A stretch of 8,567 bases of DNA from positions 1 to 8,567 of the forward strand of contig CAMOGT010000023.1 of NCBI GenBank assembly GCA_946614295.1, given 5' to 3'. The DNA comes from an uncultured Bacteroidales bacterium. Lineage in GTDB: Bacteria; Bacteroidota; Bacteroidia; Bacteroidales; Paludibacteraceae. The notes beneath the pieces are model-generated. The model ran no database searches. It worked only from the letters and a program-made list of their open reading frames with translations, and was not told where the DNA came from. This document shows positions 1 to 4,962 of the stretch, one piece after another. How positions within the stretch are numbered: position 1 is the first letter of the stretch; each line of letters begins with the position of its first letter. The position numbers and the translations under genes are program-made.

Positions 1-1338
1 CTCCGTCCGTACTGGCAGCAAGGCGGGCTCCGTACCCTCAGCGAAGAAGCCTACCAGACTACACTCGCTTACCCGCACATAGTTTATGGAGGCAACGAGA
101 CTACCGCCACGCTTATGACCGGAGTCACTCCAGACCGTCACGGATATACGATGGATACCTATTTTGCTCGGCGGGACAGGAAGATTCACAGCATGCTGGA
201 GGACGAGACCACTCGGGGAATCGGTACGAAAGAGAAGATTTCTCCTAAGAACCTGCTCTCACAGACTCTCACAGACCGCCTGCGGCTAATGTATCCGGAG
301 GCAAAAATCTATGCCGTCGGTCTGCAAGCGCCAACTTCCGTTCTTCTGGCGGGACATGCAGCGAATGCGTGCTGTTGGATGGACCCAGGGACACTACAAT
401 GGGTGGCTACTACTGCCTATAGCGGCGGACTGCCGGCCGCTGCTTTTGACCAAAACAACTCCGGCCGCATTGCGACCATCGCGGCTCGCCAATGGACTCC
501 GCGCATGGATATATCAACCTATACGATTCCTACTCAGCAGGAGCGCAAGAAGAGTTTTGCATACTCTGCAGCGGAAGTGCTGCTCCATAGCCCGCAGGCG
601 AACACATTAGTCATCGAGTTGGCGCTCGCGATTCAGAAATCAGAGTCCCTGGGCTTAGACGCTACGCCTGACCTACTGATGCTCCAGCTCAACACCCTCT
701 CGCCTACTGCAACCTCCGATAAGATTAGTTCCGCCGAGCAGGAAGATATGTATCTCTGTCTCAACCAAGACCTCGGTTTTCTCATGGAGCAGTTGGACAA
801 ACGCATCGGCCGAGCGAACTACCAGATCTTAGTGGTTGGCAGGCCTGTATTAGGCACCGATCCGCAGACACTGAACGACATTCACATGCCCGTGCAACAG
901 TTTAATGCTGATCGTGCGGCAGCCCTGACCGGCACCTATCTCATGGCGTTATACGGTCACGAACGATGGGTGGATGGCGCTTATGGACAGTCAATCTACC
1001 TCAACCGGACACTCATTGAGCAGAAACGCCTCAGTCTGGAGACCCTCCAGCGTCAAGTGGCAAATTTCCTTATGGATTTTGAAGGTATCAAAATAGCCAT
1101 GCCCGGCCATGAAGCGATGCAGTATCCGCTTCTGGGATCTACCCTCTGCAAGAAACACACGGGTGACGTGGTCTTCATGCTCCAGCCAGGATGGCAGCTC
1201 ATGCAGGGCGAGAAACAAGTGGTGGACCACGTCATTGACGACAAGCCCCTCTCACCGCTGCTGTTGTGGTCCGGTTCCATCCGCCCCATGCCACAAGGAC
1301 AACTTGACGCTACCGATGTAGCGGATCTGATTTTCTAA
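1..1338 (+). CDS. Alkaline phosphatase superfamily (PafA/nucleotide pyrophosphatase-like) protein, 5' partial, probable pseudoenzyme
   Basis: The reading frame is open from the first base, so the true start and any signal peptide lie upstream; 445 residues are visible. The segment TGVTPDRHG (visible residues 40-48) matches the TGxTPxxHG signature that follows the nucleophile in type I phosphodiesterase/PafA proteins. The later part, with a TPDLL strand (222-226), an inserted helix and a C-terminal half rich in GxYLMALYG-like sequence, resembles a conserved Bacteroides protein annotated as alkaline phosphatase family. The usual metal-binding motifs are not there: the strand that should end in DHG reads VVGRP (278-282), and no DxxxH is seen after TPDLL. 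The position expected for the catalytic Thr/Ser reads GGNETTAT. I infer a non-catalytic or very divergent member. The C-terminus ends at ADLIF, somewhat early, exactly where a 15-base repeat begins. It is probably exported in relatives, but that cannot be seen here. Confidence 0.7.
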   Translation, partial: LRPYWQQGGLRTLSEEAYQTTLAYPHIVYGGNETTATLMTGVTPDRHGYTMDTYFARRDRKIHSMLEDETTRGIGTKEKISPKNLLSQTLTDRLRLMYPEAKIYAVGLQAPTSVLLAGHAANACCWMDPGTLQWVATTAYSGGLPAAAFDQNNSGRIATIAARQWTPRMDISTYTIPTQQERKKSFAYSAAEVLLHSPQANTLVIELALAIQKSESLGLDATPDLLMLQLNTLSPTATSDKISSAEQEDMYLCLNQDLGFLMEQLDKRIGRANYQILVVGRPVLGTDPQTLNDIHMPVQQFNADRAAALTGTYLMALYGHERWVDGAYGQSIYLNRTLIEQKRLSLETLQRQVANFLMDFEGIKIAMPGHEAMQYPLLGSTLCKKHTGDVVFMLQPGWQLMQGEKQVVDHVIDDKPLSPLLLWSGSIRPMPQGQLDATDVADLIF

Positions 1339-1380
1339 ATGATAAAATAGTAAATGACAAAATAGTAAATGATATGATTT
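1336..1380 (+). repeat. 15-base tandem repeat, about 3 units, bridging stop and start codons
   Basis: Unit 1 TAAATGATAAAATAG (1336-1350) and unit 2 TAAATGACAAAATAG (1351-1365) differ at one base. Unit 3 (1366-1380) is degenerate, with 11 of 15 matching unit 1. The first TAA is the stop codon of the upstream gene. Each unit holds an ATG (1339, 1354, 1369) followed in frame by a stop: ATG ATA AAA TAG, then ATG ACA AAA TAG, then ATG ATA TGA, whose TGA overlaps the ATG of the DUF4494 gene at 1374. The array therefore forms a string of three-codon or shorter mini-ORFs leading into the next gene. Confidence 0.85.
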
Positions 1381-1790
1381 TTCACGAGATTAAAGTACAT
1401 TATGATCGCCAGACCGGCGAAGACAACCCCGGAAAAGTAAAAGAGATATATCTCATTGACGGAGCCGTTAGTTTTGCTGATGCAGAAAACTGTCTCATGG
1501 AGGAAATCAAGCCCTTCATCTTCGGAGACTGCGAGGTACAGAACTGCAAGCGAAGCCAGTATTTTGAGGTTTTCCCGAACCAAGACGGCGCTTTCTGGTA
1601 CAAGGCGCGTGTCGAGATGATCACCATTGATGGCGAGAAAGAGACCCGCAAGAATGTGTCCGTCCTCGTACAGGCGAACACACTTGACGATGCAGTGGAC
1701 GCGTTGAAACAAGCCATGCAGTCGTATGACAGCGAACTCATCTCGATTGCCAAGACTCCGATTGTGGATATCCTGCACGCCGTACAATAA
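1374..1790 (+). CDS. DUF4494 family protein
   Basis: A 138-residue soluble protein with no signal peptide or membrane segment. Its sequence, with IFHEIKVHYDR at the start, KVKEIYLIDGAVSFADAE (about residues 22-39), a central KRSQYFEVF and FWYKARVEMITIDGEKE, matches what I know as DUF4494, a small alpha/beta family found almost only in Bacteroidota. The function is unknown. In Bacteroides the gene is often close to yggS, and here yggS follows two genes later, which supports both calls. The start at 1374 sits 35 bases after the upstream stop, just behind a run of ATG-containing repeats; the repeat ATGs are out of frame and stop at once. There is no Shine-Dalgarno sequence. Its stop TAA shares its last base with the ATG of the next gene (TAATG), so translation is probably coupled. 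Confidence 0.85.
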   Translation: MIFHEIKVHYDRQTGEDNPGKVKEIYLIDGAVSFADAENCLMEEIKPFIFGDCEVQNCKRSQYFEVFPNQDGAFWYKARVEMITIDGEKETRKNVSVLVQANTLDDAVDALKQAMQSYDSELISIAKTPIVDILHAVQ

Positions 1791-2623
1791 TGCCTCTGCA
1801 GTTTGACATACGCGCTATCCTGAAAAGCAAAGCGCCTAACGCGCACGTTCCCGGGTTCCTGATCCGGTACTTGGAGCGCATTGTGCATATCAAGCAGATG
1901 AATGCGTTTCTGCGCAAACATCCGGATCTGCGCGACTACGATTTCATCCGACTTGTCATAAGCGAGGAGTTAGGGTGTTCTGCATCTATTGACGGTACGG
2001 AGAACATTCCTCAGGACGGCAAACCCGTGATCTTTGTCTCCAACCATCCCTTGGGAGGGTTGGACGGCATGATCATCGCACAGATGATACATGAGAACCA
2101 TCCGCGCCAGCTCAAGGTCATCGTCAACGACCTGTTGATGCACATGGAGCCGCTTGCCGACCTCTGGGCACCGGTGAGCAAACTCGGTAAACTCAGCAAG
2201 GAGCAAGCCGCGGAGCAGCAACGCATGTGGGAATCCGAGACAGATGTCCTGACCTTCCCTGCCGGTGCCTGCAGCCGCCTGCAACGTATCAACCATGCAT
2301 GGTTGATACAGGATTTGGAGTGGCAGAAGAATTTCGTTCAGCGCGCCCGGGAATACCGGCGGGATATAGTACCCATCTATTTCGAGGGACGCAACAGCCG
2401 GTTCTTCTATGCTCTGGCTTATATCCGGAAACTGCTGCATATCAAACTCAATATTGAGATGTTATACCTGGTGGACGAGATGTACGGAGCACACGGGAAG
2501 CACTTCAAGGTGCATGTCCTGCCACCTATTCCATACACCACTTTTGATACTTCCAAAACGCCCAAAGAGTGGGCGCAATACGTAAAATCCATTGTCTATG
2601 CAACCAATCATACCACCCGTTGA
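1790..2623 (+). CDS. glsA: PlsC-like lysophospholipid acyltransferase, probable GlsA (glycine lipid O-acyltransferase)
   Basis: A 277-residue member of the PlsC/LPLAT acyltransferase family. The acceptor-site motif is NHPLGGLDG with His86 and Asp92, so the spacing is HX5D rather than the usual HX4D; as I recall, Bacteroidota relatives share this HPLGGLD form. FPAGACSR (156-163) stands where FPEGTRS occurs in classical PlsC, and VPIYFEGRNS (194-203) is the fourth block. The protein has no clear membrane helix and probably acts at the inner face of the cytoplasmic membrane. Because the next gene encodes a GlsB-like N-acyltransferase overlapping it by 26 bases, I infer the GlsA role: adding the second, ester-linked fatty acid to N-acyl-3-hydroxyacyl glycine to make glycine lipid. 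In Bacteroides thetaiotaomicron the pair is written glsB-glsA; here the order is reversed. A general 1-acylglycerol-3-phosphate acyltransferase is the alternative. Confidence 0.7.
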   Translation: MPLQFDIRAILKSKAPNAHVPGFLIRYLERIVHIKQMNAFLRKHPDLRDYDFIRLVISEELGCSASIDGTENIPQDGKPVIFVSNHPLGGLDGMIIAQMIHENHPRQLKVIVNDLLMHMEPLADLWAPVSKLGKLSKEQAAEQQRMWESETDVLTFPAGACSRLQRINHAWLIQDLEWQKNFVQRAREYRRDIVPIYFEGRNSRFFYALAYIRKLLHIKLNIEMLYLVDEMYGAHGKHFKVHVLPPIPYTTFDTSKTPKEWAQYVKSIVYATNHTTR

Positions 2624-3530
2624 GACATCACTTTTGTTACAAGAACTGGAGGGCCATCTCTTACGCCCGTCCAACAAAGCAGACAACCTCATTTATGACA
2701 TCACCGCCCATGAGTGCCCGAACGTGATGAGGGAGATTGCGCGTTTGCGGGAAATCAGTTACCGCGATGGAGGAGGAGCCACCGGTTTGGAAATGGACAT
2801 CGACGAGATGGACACCATGCCCAAGCCTTACCATCAACTCATCGTCTGGGATCCTACCAACCAACAGATCATCGGCGGTTACCGATACCTCTTGGGGCAC
2901 GAAGCGGAGATAAAGGACGGACAGCCTTTCATCACTTCCGCCCACCTCTTCCACTATTCGGAGCGTTTCATACGCGACTACCTGCCCCACACCATTGAGT
3001 TCGGGCGCGCCTTCGTGCAACCGATGTACCAGAAACGTGAGATGGGAGTCAAGGCGCTCTTTGCCCTTGATAATATTTGGGACGGGATCGGTGCTCTCAT
3101 GCACAACAACCCCGACATCCGTTGGATGATCGGAAAGGTCACCATCTATCCCGACTACAATGAGACAGCCCGGGAACTCATCTACAACTATCTCAACCTT
3201 TACCACAAAGGCGAAGAAGGGCTCTTTGAGCCGTACAACAAACTGCCCATTCAGTCCATTGACACGCCTTTCCGGGGGACGGACAAACAGGAGAATTACC
3301 ACCTCCTCCAGCACGCGGTACGCGAGCAGGGAGCGGTTATTCCGCCCATGTTCTCGGCTTACCTCAACCTTACCAACGATCTTCAGTTCTTCGGCAATGC
3401 CGTCAATGACGAACTGGCGAACGTCTATGAGACAGGAATCATGGTGGACCTGGAATCCGTTTATCCGGAGAAAAAAGAACGCTATATCACACCCTACGTA
3501 CAGTGGCTTAAACTGAATGCTGAAAACTGA
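2598..3530 (+). CDS. glsB: GNAT-fold N-acyltransferase, probable GlsB (glycine lipid N-acyltransferase)
   Basis: A 310-residue protein of the OlsB/hemolysin-like acyltransferase group. Recognisable blocks are PNVMREIARLREISYRDGGGATG (about 41-63), an acidic DIDEMD (67-72), LIVWDP (81-86), GGYRYLLG (93-100), TIEFGRAFV (132-140) and LFALDNIWDGIGAL (154-167). In B. thetaiotaomicron GlsB joins a 3-hydroxy fatty acid, presumably from acyl-ACP, to the amino group of glycine, giving commendamide and then glycine lipids with GlsA. An ornithine- or serine-lipid acceptor cannot be excluded from sequence. I chose ATG 2598; an in-frame TTG at 2592 is possible but less likely. The 26-base overlap with the preceding acyltransferase points to coupled expression. 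The last residues, LNAEN, and the stop codon are encoded by a 14-base tandem repeat that runs into the next gene. Confidence 0.72.
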   Translation: MQPIIPPVETSLLLQELEGHLLRPSNKADNLIYDITAHECPNVMREIARLREISYRDGGGATGLEMDIDEMDTMPKPYHQLIVWDPTNQQIIGGYRYLLGHEAEIKDGQPFITSAHLFHYSERFIRDYLPHTIEFGRAFVQPMYQKREMGVKALFALDNIWDGIGALMHNNPDIRWMIGKVTIYPDYNETARELIYNYLNLYHKGEEGLFEPYNKLPIQSIDTPFRGTDKQENYHLLQHAVREQGAVIPPMFSAYLNLTNDLQFFGNAVNDELANVYETGIMVDLESVYPEKKERYITPYVQWLKLNAEN

Positions 3531-3554
3531 ATGCTGAAAACTGAATGCTGATAG
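3513..3554 (+). repeat. 14-base tandem repeat, 3 units, joining glsB stop to yggS-HAD start
   Basis: Units CTGAATGCTGAAAA at 3513-3526 and 3527-3540 are identical; the third, CTGAATGCTGATAG (3541-3554), differs at two bases. The glsB stop TGA is at 3528-3530, and the third unit supplies the yggS-HAD ATG at 3545. ATGs also occur at 3517 and 3531. Each opens the same six-codon peptide MLKTEC and ends in TGA (3535-3537 and 3549-3551), the second overlapping the true start. Because 14 is not a multiple of three, the three ATGs lie in three different frames. Confidence 0.9.
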
Positions 3555-4885
3555 CTAATAACATAAGGAACGTGCGCACGCATATACCCGCGCACGTGAG
3601 GCTGGTCTGCGTCAGTAAGTACCAGTCCGTGGAAGCGATCCGCGAGGCGTACAACGCCGGCGAACGCCATTTCGGCGAGAGCCGCGTACAGGAGCTCAAG
3701 GCGAAGATGCCTCTCCTGCCCGCGGATATCCGCTGGCACTTCATCGGACATCTGCAAACCAACAAGGTACGCGACCTCTTAAAGCTCCGCCCCTACCTCA
3801 TCCATTCCGTGGATTCGGAGCACCTGCTCAAAGCCATTAACGATGAGGCACTCAAGCAAGGTTTTGTCCAGGACGTCCTATTGGAGGTGCATGTAGCGCG
3901 TGAGACTACCAAGTCAGGCTTTTCCCCCGAGGAGTTAAATAGTCTGATGGGAAACGGTCAAATGGCAAATTTCTCTCACGTTTGCGTGAAGGGCCTTATG
4001 GCCATGGCTACGAATACGGACGACGAGACAGAAATCAGGAGGTGTTTTACAATGACCAAAACACTGTTTGACCAAATAAATGGTCAGATGGTGAATGTCT
4101 CAATGGTAAATCTCTCCATGGGAATGAGCGATGATTACCAAATCGCTATTACTTGCGGCGCGAACATGGTACGTATCGGTTCAGCCATCTTCGGCGAGCG
4201 CGACTACACGCGCAAACTGAAGGCGGTTTTCTTTGACCAAGACGGCGTACTCTTCAACTCCATGCCGGACCATGCCAAAGCATGGGAACTGGCGATGAAC
4301 GAGAACGGGCTCCCTTTCACCGCCCTGCAGACCTACCGCAATGAGGGCAGAACGGGACCATCCGTTATTCACGAGAACTATCGTCTGGTACACGGCACCG
4401 ACGCACCGGAGGAGGTAGTCGAGCGTATCTATCAGTCTAAATGCGCCCATTTCAACCGTCTCACAGGAGGACAACTGCCTGAGTTGGTACCCGGAGTTCG
4501 GGACGTTCTCAACTTCCTGAAAGCCCGCGGCGTGCAATGCTGGGTGGTCACCGGTTCCGGGCAACGCTCGCTGCTGGAGAACCTCAGTAATACGTTTCCG
4601 GGGATCTTCACGGGTGTCATCTGCGCGTACGATGTGACGCACGGCAAACCCGATCCGGAACCGTATCTCAAGGCGTGGGAGCGTTCCGGTTTCAAGAAAG
4701 AGGAGTGTGCCGTCGTAGAGAACGCACCGCTGGGTGTGCGCGCCGGAAAAGCCGCAGGGCTATACACCTTCGCCGTCAATACGGGTATCCTGCCCGACTC
4801 CGAGTTAGCCGCAGAAGGAGCGGATCTCGTACTCCCTAACATGCAGGCGCTGCTACAACGGCTGACTGCCATTTTGTCAGTCTGA
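3545..4885 (+). CDS. YggS-family PLP homeostasis protein fused to a HAD-superfamily phosphatase domain
   Basis: A 446-residue cytoplasmic protein made of two domains usually encoded separately. Residues 1-221 are a YggS/PLPBP domain: the PLP lysine is in VSKYQ (Lys25), followed by HFGESRVQE (42-50), HFIGHLQTNK (65-74), GLMAMATNTDDE (150-161), SMGMSDDY (191-198) and MVRIGSAIFGERDY (208-221). YggS binds pyridoxal phosphate without known enzymatic activity and buffers it. After a linker of about four residues, 226-446 form a HAD hydrolase of the beta-phosphoglucomutase-like subfamily: FFDQDGVLF with nucleophile Asp231 and Asp233, VVTGSGQ (Thr336), GKPDPEPYL (Lys368) and VVENAPLGVRAG (391-401), where the usual Glu-Asp is Glu-Asn. 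There is no stop or frame change at the junction. The start ATG lies in the 14-base repeat but gives a normal YggS N-terminus. Two segments of the YggS domain, NGQMANFS (137-144) and NGQMVNVSMVNLSM (179-192), look repeat-derived. Individual domain calls are firm; the substrate of the HAD half is unknown. Confidence 0.88.
   Translation: MLIANNIRNVRTHIPAHVRLVCVSKYQSVEAIREAYNAGERHFGESRVQELKAKMPLLPADIRWHFIGHLQTNKVRDLLKLRPYLIHSVDSEHLLKAINDEALKQGFVQDVLLEVHVARETTKSGFSPEELNSLMGNGQMANFSHVCVKGLMAMATNTDDETEIRRCFTMTKTLFDQINGQMVNVSMVNLSMGMSDDYQIAITCGANMVRIGSAIFGERDYTRKLKAVFFDQDGVLFNSMPDHAKAWELAMNENGLPFTALQTYRNEGRTGPSVIHENYRLVHGTDAPEEVVERIYQSKCAHFNRLTGGQLPELVPGVRDVLNFLKARGVQCWVVTGSGQRSLLENLSNTFPGIFTGVICAYDVTHGKPDPEPYLKAWERSGFKKEECAVVENAPLGVRAGKAAGLYTFAVNTGILPDSELAAEGADLVLPNMQALLQRLTAILSV
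3947..3976 (+). repeat. Two ATG-phased 15-base units inside the YggS domain
   Basis: ATGGGAAACGGTCAA (3947-3961) is followed by ATGGCAAATTTCTCT (3962-3976), encoding MGNGQ then MANFS. The two units agree only loosely with each other, but the second half of the segment resembles 4079-4102 in the same gene (18 of 24 bases, NGQMANFS against NGQMVNVS) and the first resembles the era-start units (ATG GCA AAT GAA CAA). I regard it as a degenerate member of the same repeat family, with moderate doubt. Confidence 0.4.
4088..4126 (+). repeat. 15-base in-frame tandem repeat inside the YggS domain
   Basis: ATGGTGAATGTCTCA (4088-4102) and ATGGTAAATCTCTCC (4103-4117) match at 11 of 15 bases and encode MVNVS and MVNLS; a partial third unit starting ATGGGAATG (4118 on) encodes the conserved MGMS of the SMGMSDD motif. 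The units have the same length and ATG phase as those at the era start. Confidence 0.55.
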
Positions 4886-4897
4886 GCACCTTTGGAA

Positions 4898-4962
4898 CAT
4901 AGTTTGTACATCGTTTAGTGAAATCAAAAAACAAGAAACTAACTAAACGATATACGACTATG
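4898..4962 (+). promoter_or_regulatory. Long hairpin in the clpB leader that pairs the start codon
   Basis: The left arm is 4898-4919 and the right arm 4942-4962, with a 22-base A-rich loop (4920-4941). From the loop outward: ATCGTTTAGT pairs perfectly with ACTAAACGAT (10 pairs), then one C-A mismatch, GTA with TAC (3 pairs), a T-G wobble with one bulged T (4904), and finally CATAGT (4898-4903) with ACTATG (4957-4962). That last block contains the clpB ATG at 4960-4962. The total is 19 Watson-Crick pairs plus one wobble. Placed in the RNA of a heat-shock chaperone gene, this would hide the start codon until melted, as in an RNA thermometer. It would only form in transcripts starting at or before about 4898. 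A DNA-level operator is the alternative reading. The structure is certain on paper; the function is inferred. Confidence 0.7.

Noticed and set aside
1057..1071. GTGGCAAATTTCCTT, similar to the repeat unit at 3962
   Set aside because: It is a single copy and encodes residues that fit the normal family sequence, so the similarity is probably chance.
2227..2457. Small plus-strand frame of 76 residues inside the GlsA-like gene
   Set aside because: It lies in another frame of a conserved gene, with no family resemblance.
4862..4882. Inverted repeat GACTG...CAGTC at the end of yggS-HAD as a terminator
   Set aside because: Only five pairs, inside the coding region, with no T-run.
4887..4906. Possible Bacteroides-type -7 elements (TAnnTTTG): CACCTTTG at 4887-4894 and ATAGTTTG at 4899-4906
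   Set aside because: Both are imperfect and neither has a convincing -33 TTTG at the right distance; the first would start RNA at about the hairpin base, which is attractive but not proof.
4918..4959. GTG start at 4918 giving clpB 14 more residues ([14 protein letters not shown])
   Set aside because: The added stretch is non-conserved, low complexity and encoded by the hairpin loop and right arm; ATG 4960 fits better.
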